A stretch of 64,000 nucleotides of DNA. Origin: Hyperoodon ampullatus (taxonomy: Eukaryota > Chordata > Mammalia > Artiodactyla > Ziphiidae). Numbering within the stretch: the stretch's first letter is position 1; each line of letters starts with the position of its first letter. Shown piece after piece: positions 45,300 through 58,235 of this stretch. The notes beneath the pieces were generated by a model. That model ran no database searches, had not been told where the DNA came from, and worked only from the letters and a program-made list of their open reading frames with translations. Both the position numbers and the translations under genes were made by a program. The stretch covers positions 596,001-660,000 of the forward strand of contig OX457060.1 of NCBI GenBank assembly GCA_949752795.1. The letters are read 5' to 3'.

Positions 45300-46450
45300 T
45301 GTCAAACAAGTAAAGAGATAATTAAAGAGAATGGCTTAAGTGTTGCTATACAGGTGAGTATGGGTTGTCGTGGAGAAAACATGGGGGAACCTGAGTCTCA
45401 GGGGAGCAGGGAACGAATCCGTGAGTTGAAATAACAAGCAGGAGTTTTCCAGGTAAAAAGAGTGAAGGATTGGAGGCGAAGGGCACCTGGGCTAAAGGAG
45501 GGGCAAGTACAAATTTCTAGAGGCAAGAGAAACAACAGCCCATGTTGGAAATTACAATTAAGTATGTTTCGAATATAGACTCTGATGGGTGAGCAGTGCA
45601 AGGCCATGAAGTATATACTGCGGTAAGGAGCTTGCATGTAATACTGGAGTCTGTGGGAATCCATGAAGTGGCATTTTTAAGCAAGGAAGGAATATTGTGA
45701 AAGGTCGTTGTAGCTGTTGTGTTCTGAGACACCTGGAGCTGGGCCCGACCTGTTAAAGAGCTGTAACAGGAATCAAGGTGAAGGACGCCAGTAGTTTGAA
45801 CTCGAACTAAGGTAATGACAGTGAGAATGGAGAGAAGGTAACAGATACCAGCGCTCTTTAAGGAGTATCAATTGAAAGACTTGGGGATGGACTGGCTGAA
45901 GGAGTAAGTAGAAGGAAGGTTTAAGGATGCATGTTTCCAGCATGGACAACCAGATTTATTCAATCATTTAATAATTTATTTTTTAGCACTTCCAAAAGGC
46001 CAAGCACTCTTAGGAGTGTTGGGATACAGATGTTGTAGTAATTGGCAAGGTAACTGGATTGCATGGGAAATTGAAAGAGTGAGCGTAAACAGCTCCTTTA
46101 AAATAATTTGAAGGCTCTGAGGGGATAAAAGAGAGAGTAGTTAGTTGAGAAAGAAGAAAGTTGGGAAAAGGTTTTAGATTTTTAAGGATGGTAATGACTT
46201 GTATGTGTTGAAATGCTGATGGAAAGAGATTGGAAACAAAGTGGGGGGATGAAGTCCTGGGGGAGGGTGGAGGGAGGAACACAGGTAAGGTATTGATCTT
46301 CAGAAGGACCATTCCATTGGAAACAGCTGTGGGAAGAAAAGATGGGCACAGATGTAGGCTAATTTGTAGGGGGAAAGCCTAGGAGATGGATGGAGTTTGA
46401 TCATCTGCTGAGAGTGAGGGCAGGAAAGAGTGGATGAATACAGGGACTCA
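45300..46450. repeat. Ancient interspersed repeat region (purine-rich, non-coding)
   Basis: Contains 'gcaaggccatgaag', 'ggtaaggagcttgcatgt', 'aatccatgaagtggcatttttaagcaagg' in part, and 'ggtaatgacagtgagaatgg', resembling the same old mammal-wide repeat as 32935-33990. An L2/MIR-like patch lies near 45945-46025. No coding frame. Confidence 0.4.
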
Positions 46451-46609
46451 TGAAATGACCCATTAACAAAATCTACCTTTTTGTGAAAATTACACTATTT
46501 AGTCTGAATAAATAAATTTTATGGATAAACTGAATAAGGAAATGAAAAGAAAAAAATCACACAAATATTCAATAAATTATCAAGTGTTCAGTTTACTAAT
46601 AACAAAATG

Positions 46610-47440
46610 AATAGTAACAGAAACTAAAACAACCATGAAATACTATTCCCCTTTATCAGACTGATAGAGGTTAAAAAGATGAGAATGCTCAGTGTTCCTG
46701 AGGATTTAGGGAAAACTTATTGGTAGGATTATAAAGGGCACTACCATTTGGAGAGCAATTTGGAAAAATGTGTGAGAATTAAAATTTGTGTATGCTTTGA
46801 CCTGAGGATACTACTTCTAAAAATTTATTCTAAGGAATTGATTGAATAGAAACATACAGACATATGTGTAAAGATGTTCACAGGAGCATTATTTGTATTA
46901 ATGAAAAGTAGAAAACAAATGAAATGTCTAATGATGAACCCTGATAAATATTTATCATATATCCATGCAGTTATTAAAAATAATGATAGAGAGCTACAGT
47001 GATTGACATGGAAAGATGACCACAGTATACTAAGTGGAAAAGCTGGTTAAAATATAACAGCTTGGGGGCTTCCCTGGTGGCACAGTGGTTGAGAGTCCGC
47101 CTGCTGATGCAGGGGACACGGGTTTGTTCCCCAGTCCAGGAAGATCCCACATGCTGCAGAGTGGCTGGGCCCGTGAGCCATGGCCACTGAGCCTGTGTGT
47201 CCAGAGCCTGTGCCCCACAATGGGAGAGGCCACAGCAGTCAGAGGCCAGTGTAATGCAAAAAATATATATATATATATAAAATAGCTTATTTTCTCACAG
47301 TTGTAAAAAAATATATGACTAGAAAAACACTGTTGGAGAAAATGTTCCAATGGCTTTTTTTTCTCTAAATATTTTTATATTGACTTTTTTTACACCTGAC
47401 ATATATTACTGTTTATGAAACAATAAAGCTAATGCCATTT
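46610..47440 (+). mobile_element. Old LINE-1 3' end, interrupted by a SINE
   Basis: Decayed ORF2 end and 3' UTR: 'accatgaaatactattcccc', 'gcactaccatttggagagca', 'gatgttcacaggagcattat', 'ccatgcagttattaaaaata'. The CHR SINE at 47065-47275 sits inside it. Confidence 0.7.
47065..47275 (+). mobile_element. CHR-type SINE
   Basis: Head 'gggggcttccctggtggcac' and A/B boxes with some CpG decay; ends in an A-run and (TA)n. The flanks show only an imperfect duplication (aatataacagctt / ataaaatagctt), suggesting an older copy than the others. Confidence 0.92.
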
Positions 47441-48405
47441 TTGTTCTACAAAAATTAAAAGTAAAGAAGTGCCAATTAGGGAAAATTTTCAGTCACACCA
47501 CTGCTTTGGGGTGAATCATGAAATGACTGTTTACTGTGCCTCTTCTGGCTCTCTCTCCTATGTTTTATGTGTTATAAAATGTGGTTGCTAACCTATTGAC
47601 ATACAAGATGGGGCTCTGGCCAGATGAATAATGAAGGTTTTCATCATTGCAGTCGCTGGTTAGGCCTCAGTTTCAAGGAAGACAAAGACAAACTAAACCA
47701 GAGAAATTGTCGAGCCCAACCAAAACCCATTTAAAAACTGCCTGGTGGTGTATGGAAAGGTCTGTCATGGTTGACCTGTTGCTGATGTGACTTGTGTTCC
47801 CACCAAAGGTAGATGTGCCAGCTATGGTTTCTAAGCTGGACTTTCCTCAGCAACACAAGAGGCTTCATTTGGAGTTGGAAAATGTCACCGACATAGATTA
47901 TGGCTCTTGCCCCCTCATTTTATAAACCCTGTAAGTCTTCACCAATAGAGTTGCAATTTCCAATCACAGGCATTTCTCCTAATTTTGGTGTTGTAATTTT
48001 ATAAAACAAATAAATAATATACTTTATTAATGTGGTATCTTGGTTGAGCATGAGATTTTGGGGGCTTGCTTTTCCACAAATTCATTTGATAGGTCACCAA
48101 AATTTATACTTTTAGCAACTTCATTTTGAATCAATATAATTCAAAGTGACATCAATAACTTGGCAAATGCAAGGTTGCAAATAATTTTTGATAATTTTTA
48201 ATTATGAGAAAAGTTAAATATCTTTCTGTTGATGATTCTTACGGAAGAATTTTTCTAAAAAGATTGAACTCTTCATACAAATTAGTTTCATCTAAGTCTG
48301 AATTTATTTTTAAACATAAATTTATACAATGGCATTCTAATATTTCCTCTGACATTTTCTGTAACTTGTGGAAACTGAAAATGGCTTCATGATTTGTATA
48401 TAATT
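47441..48405. other. Unassigned AT-rich intergenic DNA
   Basis: No gene or confident repeat. Confidence 0.4.
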
Positions 48406-48410
48406 CAAAA

Positions 48411-48925
48411 TGGATAAAGACTACGTAGTACATAAATATATACAATGGAATATTACTCAGCCATAAAAAAGAACAAAATAATGTCATTTGCAGGAACCTG
48501 GATGGACCTAGAGATTATCATACTAAGAAAGTCAGACAGAGAAAGACAAATATATGATATCACTCATATTTGGCATCTAAATTTAAAAAATGATATAAAT
48601 GAACTTATTTACAAAACAGGAACAGACTCACAGATTTCGAAAACAAACTTATGGTTACTAAAGTGGAAACATGGAGGACAGGGATAAATCAGGAGCTTGG
48701 GATTAACATATACACACTAAAATATAGATATATTTTATCTATATATAAAATAGATAACCAAAAAGGACCTACTGTATAGCACAATACTCAATATTTCTGC
48801 AATATCCTATATGGGAAAAGAATCTGAAAAAGAATAAATATATTTATGTGTATAACTGAAGCACTTTGCTGTACAACTGAAATTAATACAACATTGTAAA
48901 TTAACTACACTCCAGTAAATTTTTT
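48411..48925 (+). mobile_element. LINE-1 3' end (ORF2 tail plus full 3' UTR)
   Basis: ORF2 end in the frame of 48445 ('MEYYSAIKKNKIMSFAGTWM'), then 3' UTR landmarks 'gggataaatcaggagcttgg', 'cctactgtatagcac', 'gctgtacaactgaaattaat' and 'ctacactccagtaaa'. This is the best intact local reference for the LINE segment in families 1 and 2. 5' truncated. Confidence 0.88.
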
Positions 48926-49885
48926 TAAATGCTTGTTTATGTATTCTATTGTTGTATTTTCATTTACAAAGAAAAATTAATTTAAAAAGTATTTTCCTCA
49001 TTAATAATTAGCTCATTTGAAGCATCATATAAAAACAGTTTTCTTTACCATAAAATGCAACAATTTTAAATTTAATTTCTATTTCTAAGCCTCTGGATAT
49101 TTGTTTCCCAATGTTACAGCAGTTTTCAAAACCAGAGACTCTAAATTGTTTACAGTCGAATAACTCCCTAATATGCTTTATTGCAATGTCCACTTTGTAT
49201 GCTTTTATTTTATAATAATTTACTGACAAAATTTACTGCCTGAGTGCCAGCAGTTCTTGTCATGGTGCTTAGTCTGGAGAGTTAACATTTGTGCAAATGA
49301 TGTAAACATGGGCTCTGGAGATGGACAGGCAAGCTGTTGTCCCACTGAAAGTCCTGGTGCTACTCCCATGTGAAACCCTTCCTCTCCTGGGCCACCGCCA
49401 CTTCTACTGCTTCTGCTATTTCTGCTGTCACTGCCAACATTCTGGGCCCCAGTCTCTTGAGCCTGGACTCATCTTTGGGGTTCCACAGCAGATGTGGACA
49501 ATGCACAGGCCAACTGGTCTGTGCTCTCATTGCTTGCTGCTTGCCATGTTCGTGGACCTGAGCGCACACATACACACAAGACACCTAGTGTATCTCCTCT
49601 GTGCACATACATGTTCCATTGTTCCTTCTGATTTCACTTACAAAACACAAGTTCAAAGAGCAAATTATTAAGAAATTCAAGATGGTGACAGCAGAGTATT
49701 AAGCTAAACATAGGGTCTATTCAAAGAGCTGCGTCCTCTGCAACTGGCCCTGCAGCTGGTCCCACCCACAACAAAAACCCATGCAGCTCAATAGGGAGGC
49801 AGTACCAGGGTTGAGGACCTTGCTGTAGATTAGTTTTGTCTGACTTAGAATTTCATGTGAATGGAATCAATATGTAATTCCAGAG
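48926..49885. other. Unassigned intergenic DNA
   Basis: A 116-codon frame (49321-49671, +) and antisense frames lie in a locally GC-richer stretch. No domain or conserved motif; treated as chance. Confidence 0.4.
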
Positions 49886-49889
49886 CACT

Positions 49890-50060
49890 TTTAAAATGTA
49901 AGCTAGCTTTATTGAAGTATAATTTATATACAAGTAAAATCCATTCATTTGAAGGCACAGAATGCATTTTGTCTATGAGTTTTGACAAAAACACAGAATT
50001 TGGTAACTAACACCACCACAATCAAGATATAGAACAGTTCCATTATACTCCCACACCCAC
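49890..50060 (-). mobile_element. Old LINE-1 3' UTR fragment, antisense
   Basis: 'ctttattgaagtataattta', 'aaaatccattcattt', 'aacaccaccacaatcaagat', 'agaacagttcc' match a reversed L1M 3' UTR. Confidence 0.7.
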
Positions 50061-50471
50061 CCCACTCCCCAATGTCTGTCATGGAGACTAGAGTTGATAG
50101 AACAGAGATATACTGTTTGGGAAAGATGAATTCAGATTAATGCAACAACCCTCAGCATGATATGGAAATTGATTTGGGAGTTTAAGGAAAAAGAAGATGA
50201 CCAAATTAGTGAGATCTGGTATACAGAAGGGGTGGACTGTTAATGGTAAGAGAAAATGTATAAGGAATTTATCAAATACATTTTAAAAATTTAGGGCCAT
50301 TGTGTATTTTGAATATTCTGACTATATAAGGATCTAGAGTTTTCTGAAATACTGGAGTTGTCTCTCATTTAGATTCAAATTGACACTATTGAATTGATTT
50401 CTGACTGTTACCTCTGAAATCCTTCTGTGTAACTCAAAATAGCATAAGTGGAGGGGTATATGGACAGGACT

Positions 50472-50473
<2 letters not shown>

Positions 50474-50508
<35 letters not shown>

Positions 50509-50518
50509 TGTGTGTGCA
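50474..50518. repeat. (CA)n microsatellite followed by (GT)n
   Basis: About 30 bp of CA repeats abutting a short GTGTGT run, a potential hairpin. Confidence 0.95.
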
Positions 50519-50519
50519 C

Positions 50520-52340
50520 GTGCAATCTATGTGCCACAGCCTGAGGCAGGCGGGGATACCTTATCACAGAGGATGTTTGTCATGGGTGCACTTTTTGCTT
50601 CAACCTGGAGAAAATCCTCAAGGTGTTATAGATTGATTTGTTGTCTTGATGAGTTGAAATGCTCACAAGTGCATCACTTAGGTATATGAAGGCATCACGT
50701 AGTCTAGCTAAAAAAAGAAGAAAAGAGAGATAAACCATAACTCTACAAGACAAGAAAAATAAATCAATGTAGACAATGTATTTGGGGCAGCAGCTTCAAC
50801 ACTTGATTGCATGAAATGGCAGGTGGCAAAAGTAAGCCACAAATGTCCAGAACAAGTTTTTTCCTATTATTCTACTGTGTAGGCCAACTGAATGGGGTCT
50901 ACATTTTACACAGCTAAACCTGAGAACTCTGGCTGCCCAAGCAGCATAACTGGAGTGGGCCAAAACATTTCACATCAGTTCTCTGCAAATTGCCAGAATT
51001 GAATATACCCAAGAAAAAATTGGTGTCTGTATGTGCACAGAAACTCATATTCCCAATTTATTATTTAAATAGGCATTCGGTAGATTTTTATGGTGTGTTT
51101 ATGAGGTGGTGTGTGAATAAAAATTAAATATGCATGTGTTTTTGTTATATGGGCCCAAAACTTAATTAAATAATTAAGGCTTTGATTATTGAACCATGAT
51201 GTTGTCCTTCTATTTTTCTGCTCAATGATGCTTAGATTTTGGATTGCTGACTGATGTGAGGCAATTTTCAATGTAGAGAATGTTTGCTTCTGGATACAGT
51301 GGGATTATCTTGAGGGACATAACTGCAGGAAAAAAAGGCACTGGGACTTGAGGTTTGGGAAGGCAGGAAAAGAATGCATCTAGAGGAAGAGTGAGTGCTG
51401 GATAAATGTTCATGGGGGAGGGCAAGCACAGTCAAATAATAACATCAGAAATACTGCTTAGACATTACCTTGTAAAAGACTGAATGGAGATGGGGTATAT
51501 ATTAGTTTGATATTCAACTTCAAGTGCTCTATATTATTCCTTTAGGGCATACATATATGTATGCACTGTAGTTTGTAATTTGATTTCTGAAAGTAACTGA
51601 GATACAACCCTTTGTAATCCATGAATACATGGGCTGTGAACCATGCCTGGAGGCTCTTAGAATGACTTCACCAAGTAATGGCATGCCAATTTTAACTTCG
51701 GTTTTTATGGCAGATTTTATGGAGAAGGAAAAAATAACTGTATTTATTAAACTGACAGTGACTAGAATTATCACTGATCGAGTTTTTTGAATTGCAAACA
51801 CTGCTACCACTTTAATACATGTGCCTTTTGTCTAGGATTCTTTTGTCATGATATAAGGACTATCTGCCTTTATAATTTATTTATTTGGGTTCAGGTAAAT
51901 CCAGAGGATGTGATGCAGCATTCAACCTGAGTGTGATCTCAGTCTGGAGAGTCTAAACACCAGGACAAAATAGGATTTATCACAGCATCTAGTCTGTTCT
52001 TGAATGTTCTGTTAAGCCCTTCTATTTAAGAAGAGTAGAAAGGAAATAGAAAAAGAGGGAAGGAAGAAACCAATATTTAATGAATACCTATTATGTTTGG
52101 TCAAAATTGTTCTCAGAGTCAATGCAGTGACATCCACCCACACTGAATGGGTTGCCATGAGTGAGAGTAAAATGAGAGATCTTCCCTATGTGTCTAGGAG
52201 GTTTGGAAACACCCAAACTAGCAAACACAGTTATCCAGCAGTCATCTCAAGGTGATAAAAATACAAAGTGATTGGATATTTTTGAGCAGAAATTACTTCC
52301 ATTGTAACCCTCTTTTAGGGAGAGATGGGGTGAACAGAAA
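50520..52340. other. Unassigned intergenic DNA
   Basis: No gene, RNA or confident repeat. Short frames only, none with recognisable features. Confidence 0.4.
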
Positions 52341-52346
52341 GGAGCA

Positions 52347-52554
52347 TTTTTTTTTTTTTTTTGCAGTACGCGGGCCTCTCACTGTTGTGGCCTCTCCCAT
52401 TGCGGAGCACAGGCTCCGGACGCGCAGGCTCAGCGGCCATGGCTCATGGGCCTAGCCGCTCCACGGCATGTGGGATCTTCCCGGACCGGGGCACAAACCC
52501 GTGTCCCCTGCATCAGCAGGCGGACTCTCAACCACTGTGCCACCAGGGAAGCCC
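52347..52554 (-). mobile_element. CHR-type SINE, antisense
   Basis: T-run 52347-52362, then the reverse complement of the CHR body to 'accagggaagccc'. High CpG retention suggests a young copy. I could not find a clean target-site duplication. Confidence 0.94.
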
Positions 52555-53550
52555 AAAAGCCTGCTATCTTGACCCCACACTGGACCATACAGATGGGTAG
52601 GACATGCTCCAAGCTCCCTGCTCGGTGGGCTAAGGCTTTGCTAGGTCTGTCTCATAGTTTACCTTCTCACTTAAACACATCCTGCTTCCTCCCACTTCCT
52701 TTCATGGGTTTGATCTCTAACAAATACAGTGAACCCCAAATTGTCTCAGCATTACTTCCTGAGAACCCAACCTGCAACCGTGAGTAATAGTATCTCAGAT
52801 TACTTTAGTGGACAGACATCTCTCAGGATGTCTCAATAGTCAAGATACATGTTACTTGAAACACTTCTCAGAGAATACCTTTGGTCTAATTTCATGCTCA
52901 CAAATTAATTTTCTACTATCTGATTCCCACATGGTTTCACTAAAAGGAAAGAACGCCATCTTAAGCATCTAGTTTATTTGACAGTTATATTTTTTTATTA
53001 TAAATGAGTAAATTAGCCTTTTGATAAACTCAATCTCTGCAAACCTTATTAATATGAGTCTGTTCCTGGGACATGTTCTCATTCTCAGAGTGCCCACGAA
53101 ATCAGTGTCCTGACCATATAAGATTCAGGACCAAAATCTGATAGCAAGGTCAATGTTATGGTAGTGGACATCTGTTATTTTGTCTTTCTGGAAACCTATC
53201 CTCTGAGAAACACTTCTGCCTTTCAGGCTTTGGGATTCTTTTGGCTCTCTCAAACATCACTACCGCCACCACCACCATCATAGGGAGAGACCTGCACCTC
53301 AAGCTTGACTGATGAAGTTCCCTCTTCTGGAAATTTGACTCTCCAGAGGAGATGCGCACGGAGCAGAAGGTAGTTGGAGCTGAGTCATCTGATGGCAATG
53401 CTCAAGAGATTGTCCTTGAATTTCTAATACTGTGTTTCCTAAAACTGTCCTAGTTTGTATATTCCCAAGCTCTTTGTTCAGCTCTCTGTTCAATTTGTAA
53501 ATGACTCCAGCAGTCTTCTAACAAATGCCTTTTACCTTCCAGGTTAGTCA
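52555..53550. other. Unassigned intergenic DNA
   Basis: No gene or confident repeat. A short (ACC)n-like patch lies near 53260-53280. Confidence 0.4.
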
Positions 53551-53554
53551 ATGT

Positions 53555-54010
53555 ATTAGTCAGGTCTAAGAAAACAGAAACTACTTAAGTGTTCTGGAAT
53601 CATATACAGGGAGTTGTTACAAGGTGAGAGAGGATCTGTGACGCCAACCCCAAACTGGGAAACAGCGCAGAGATTATCCATAGTAAGAAGTTACTCTCAC
53701 CCTTAGCTTGGAGGGACGAATGTTGTTATCAGAGCCCAGGGGCCTGAGTTACCTGGAAGAAGCTGAAACCACAGAAGACCTATTTAACATGAACTAGAGC
53801 AGTGAAGGAGACCCAGCTGCAGTAGGAGCAGCTGCTGGAGAAAGAGAGGAAGAGGAGAAATACCCTGGCTTCTCCCTTCCTCCTGCCCTCCTAACTCCTA
53901 CCAGCACCTCCCAATAGCCACAGCCAGCTGGCTGGGAGCCTGGGAATTGAAGCCTACCAGGTTAGCCCAACTACAGTACAGAGCCCAGGGCCAGTACTGT
54001 CAGGATACCC
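53555..54010 (-). repeat. Ancient mammal-wide repeat (family not fixed)
   Basis: 'gtattagtcaggtctaagaa', 'gggagttgttacaaggtgag', 'agcacctcccaatagccaca' and 'ggctgggagcctgggaattg' match a repeat type common in placental genomes. Diverged; no frame. Confidence 0.45.
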
Positions 54011-54657
54011 TTCAGTCACCTGCATGGAAAACCTCCAAATGATATAGCCATTTGGGGGACCTATGGCAGCAGGCAGCCTATATTCCTTAGATGGTCATTT
54101 CGACCATGAATTGTGCACCTTAGAGGAATGGTAATTATATAAACCAAGTACTGTGCCATGCACTGTTTACATTCTTTATTATAAAGCATTTCTAAGTACC
54201 CAATATAAACCCACTTAGCTCCGGGGAATTGGCATTAAGACGGGCTGATTTTAAATCATATCCATTTCAGGCAAAGTTTAGGTTTTGGTACAAACTAATT
54301 AAAATGTAACCATAAGGAAGAGAGGGTGAAATCCTAATCAGTATGACTATAACAGAATTCATTCTTTTTAATTGTGTCCCAATGTGGCTGGTTTTCTAGA
54401 ACAAATCATTTTTCATAGTTTAAATATCATGAAATTTTATCAAATACTCATGTGCATTTTTATGGGTGAAGAAAGTCATTTTAATAGTATATTTTGATGA
54501 TGGAATTAAATAATGGCTCTGACTCCAAAATTCAATAGTGTTAGATTATCATAAGAAAGATGATAAAATATTCATTTCTTTGTAATTAGTCTGAGTTAGA
54601 GGTAAAATGAGAAAAAGGCCTGTAGCCTTTTTCTGGTTTAAGAAGGATGCTTTCTAC
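54011..54657. other. Unassigned AT-rich intergenic DNA
   Basis: No gene or confident repeat. Confidence 0.4.
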
Positions 54658-54671
54658 AAAAGTGGAAGAGT

Positions 54672-54881
54672 GGGTTTCCCTGGTGGCGCAGTGGTTGAGA
54701 GTCCGCCTGCCGATGCAGGGGACACGGGTTCATGCCCCGGTCCGGGAAGATCCCACATGCCGCGGAGCTGCTAGGCCTGTGAGCCATGGCCGCTGAGCCT
54801 GCGCGTCCGGAGCCTGTGCTCTGCAATGGGAGAGGCCACAACAGTGAGAGGCCCGCATACCGCAAAAAAAAAAAAAAAAAA
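54672..54881 (+). mobile_element. CHR-type SINE, young
   Basis: Near-intact body with CpGs kept and an A-tail of about 20. Perfect 14-bp duplication 'aaaagtggaagagt' at 54658-54671 and 54882-54895. Confidence 0.96.
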
Positions 54882-54895
54882 AAAAGTGGAAGAGT

Positions 54896-55569
54896 AAATG
54901 CACTGTGTTTAATAAAGAATACAAGGTCATAAAACATAGCTACTTCGCTAATCTGCTGTCCAAGTGTCAATTTGTCTGCAAGCAAATATCACCAGTTAAG
55001 GCCCACACTGTTTCATCACATATTTTATTGCTATCCCATGTTTATTTTAGTTTTCACATAGCCTGAAGTTCAAAAGCAGAAATTCTTTGAAACCTAACCT
55101 ATCCTCACACCCCCTGCCATAATTATGGGGAATTTGAGATTATGGCTTAGTTGTTGACTTTTTATCCACTATAAAGTTAAAGTTCCTTGTGTTTTCTGTG
55201 TCATAAACCTCTTTGAGAATTTGAAAAAAGACATAGATGTCTTCTCTAGAAAGAAACCTCCACACATTTGCAGACTGACACTGAATTTGCATATATTATC
55301 CAGGGGTTCATGGGCTTCTCAGAGTGCATCTTTAGACTTCAGCATGAGAGCAACTGATTCAAAAAGTAGATGGTTATTTCCAACTTGGAGTGGATTCGGG
55401 GAGTTGAATGGAGATTCAAGGTGAGGGAGAAATAAAAAGACTTCTTAGTTTTTCTGGATTTAAATATTTACAGATTGGTTTTAAAATGTAGTTCTAGGAT
55501 ACTAAACATACCCATACCCAAATATAATTTTAAAGTGATGATTTCTTGGTACCATGTCTTTAAAGGGCA
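54896..55569. other. Unassigned intergenic DNA
   Basis: No gene or confident repeat. Confidence 0.4.
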
Positions 55570-56010
55570 AATTGGTGATATGTATCAACAGCCTTAAAAA
55601 CGTTCATAGATTTTGATGCAGCGATTCCAATTTCAGAAATCTATCCTCAGGAAATATTCAGAGATGGAGACAAAGGTCTATGTCCAAGGAAGTTTATGAC
55701 AGTATTATTTATGAAAACAAGAATTTGGAAACAACTTAGATGTTTAGGGGAAAAAAGTGATGGGCAATTAAATTAATTGCATCTATGCAATAAATTATTT
55801 GCAGCTATCAAAATTTATGTTTTACAAACAAACGAACTCATAGAAAAAGAGATCTGATTTATGGTTACCATAGGCAGGGGATGGAGGGGTGGGGGTTGGG
55901 GGAATTGGATGAAGGCAAAAAAACTGAGAAAGAAAAGAAGCTATGTAAAAAATGAAACTTTGCAATCTCTGTTTATAGATATACTATAATTTTTGAAAAA
56001 TAAAACTATT
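55570..56010 (+). mobile_element. Old LINE-1 3' end
   Basis: 'gcagcgattccaatttcaga', 'aatctatcctcaggaaatat', 'tatgacagtattatttatga', 'tttggaaacaacttagatgt'. L1M-like, decayed. Confidence 0.65.
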
Positions 56011-56161
56011 GAAAACAAACAAAAATTTACTTTTAATAAGAACATTTAATGGCATGGGCAACTACTTAATATCTAAAGTCTAGTTAAAATGGATAAAATT
56101 ATTTACATTATCTAAATTATAGAATTAAAAATTGATGGGAGTGGGTTTTAAAAGCTGTACA

Positions 56162-57535
56162 AGGACCTAATGAAACTTAAAAGCTTTTACACAGCAAAGG
56201 AAACCATAAACAAGATGAAAAGACAACCTTCAGAATGGGAGAAAATTTTTGCAAATGAAGCAACTGACAAAGGATTAATCTCCAAAACTTACAAGCAGCT
56301 CATGCAGCTCAATAACAACAAAACAAACAACCCAATCCAAAAATGGGCAGAAGACCTAAATAAACATTTCTTCAAAGAGGATATACAGATTGTCAAAAAA
56401 CACATGAAAGGATGCTCAACATCACTAATCATCAGAGAAATTCAAATCAAAACTACAATGAGGTATCACCTCACACCGGTCAGAATGGCCATCATCAAAA
56501 AATCTACAAACAATAAATGCTGGAGAGGGTGTGGAGAAAAGGGGAGCCTCTTGCACTGTTGCTGGGAATGTAAATTGATACAGCCATTATGGAGAACAGC
56601 ATGGAGGTTCCTTAAAAAACTAAAAATAGGGCTTCCCTGGTGGCGCAGTTGTTGGGAGTCCGCCTGCCGATGCAGGGGACACAGGTTCGTGCCCCGGTCC
56701 GGGAAGATCCCACATGCTGCAGAGCGGCTGGACCCGAGAGCCATGGCCACTGAGCCTGCGTGTCCGGAGCCTGTGCTCCGCAACGGGAGAGTCCACAGCA
56801 GTGAGAGGCCCGCGTACCGCAAAAAAAAAAAAACAAACTAAAAATAGAACTACTATATGACACTGCAATCCCACTACTGGGCATATACCCTGAGAAAACC
56901 ATAATTCAAACAGAGTCATGTACCAAAATGTTCATTGCAGCTCTATTTACAATAGCTAGGACATGGAAGCAACCTAAGTGTCCATCGACAGATGAATGGA
57001 TAACGAAGATGTGGCACATATATACAATGGAATATTACTCAGCCATAGAAAGAAATGAAACTGAGTTATTTGTAGTGAGGTGGATGGACTTGGAATCTGT
57101 CCTACAGAGTGAAGTAAGTCAGAAAGAGAAAAACAAATACTGTATGCTAACACATATATATGGAATCTAAAAAAAAAAGAACCTAGGGGTAGGATAGGAA
57201 TAAAGATGCAGATGTAGAGAATGGACTTGAGGACATGGGGAGGGAAGGGTAAGCTGGGACGAAGTGAGAGCATGGCATGGACATATGTACACTACCAAAT
57301 GTAAAATAGATAGCTAGTGGGAAGCAGCTGCATAGCACAGGGAGATCAGCTCGGTGCTTTGTGACCACCTAGAGGGGTGGGATAGGGAGGGTGGGCGGGA
57401 GACACAAGAGGGAGGAGCTATGGAGATATATGTATATGTATAGCTGATTCACTTTGTTATAAAGCAGAAACTAACACACAACTGTAAAGCACCTACACAT
57501 CTACTTTTTTTTAACTCCAATAAAGATGTTAAAAA
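56162..57535 (+). mobile_element. Young 5'-truncated LINE-1 with nested SINE
   Basis: ORF2 C-terminal part starts at 56170 ('[20 protein letters not shown]') and the frame stays open to the SINE inserted at 56630. After the SINE it resumes ('YTMEYYSAIERNETELFVVR' in the frame of 56928), ending near 57165, then a complete 3' UTR with AATAAA near 57520 and an A-tail. Flanking near-repeat 'aaaagctgtaca' (about 56150-56161) and 'aaaaggctgtaca' (about 57533-57545) is a likely target-site duplication. This is the least decayed LINE in the window. Confidence 0.93.
56630..56834 (+). mobile_element. CHR-type SINE nested in the young LINE-1
   Basis: Perfect 13-bp duplication 'aaactaaaaatag' at 56617-56629 and 56835-56847. 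Disrupts LINE ORF2 near its C-terminus. CpG-rich, recent. Confidence 0.96.
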
Positions 57536-57995
57536 AAGGCTGTACATGTGTAAATGGTGGGATTGCACATTATTTAAAATTTTTTCCTCTCTATATTTCC
57601 GTATTTTTCAAGTGGTTTTACAATGAATTTTTTATTTCATTAATTGAATAAGCCAATATTCATTGTATGCCTATTATGTGCTAGGTACTATGCTATGCAT
57701 ATATCTAAGTAATGTTAGCACTGTTAGGAAAAAATAAAACAAATGAAACCTGTATGTTTCATCTAAAACACCCATCAGACACCTGAAATTTCTCTTGTAC
57801 TGATTCCTGTGTATGTTTTACTTACCCATTATGATGTAACTACTTGTAGGGTAGAGGATTGCATTTAACCCACATTTATTGGGTATTTTTTTGTATTGGG
57901 CACTGTTCTAGGCATGAACTTGTTCAGCACTTTTTAAAGTTCTCAGAACTACTCAAAGTCCTGTAGAGTACTTTGTAAATTCCTGTTGAATTATA
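57536..57995. repeat. L2/MIR-like traces in unassigned DNA
   Basis: 'atgcctattatgtgctaggt..tatgc' near 57668 is the classic L2/MIR 3'-core. The remainder is unassigned. Confidence 0.45.
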
Positions 57996-57999
57996 TTCT

Positions 58000-58235
58000 A
58001 ATGGCAAAGAGAAATACATTTGGACTTTGGTATCAACTGAATAAGATCAATCCTAGTTCTTTCTCTTAATAATTTTGAGATAATGATATCTTACCTCAGT
58101 AAGAGTGTTTCTTCTTTTTAAAAATGGAGCTAGTATTACCTACCTCAAAGTGCTGCTGGGGAAATTAAATGAAATAATGCACATAAAATATCCATCATAG
58201 TATGAAGGAAGTAGCTGACCTTAATAAGGGTTTCC
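58000..58235 (+). repeat. MIR SINE
   Basis: Forward MIR: 'aaaatggagctagtattacc', 'tacctcaaagtgctgctggg', 'attaaatgaaataatgcaca'. Confidence 0.7.

Noticed and set aside
49321..49671. 116-codon frame beginning MDRQAVVPLKVLVLLPCETL as a secreted protein
   Set aside because: The hydrophobic start is suggestive, but there is no promoter, exon or domain support, and comparable antisense frames exist.
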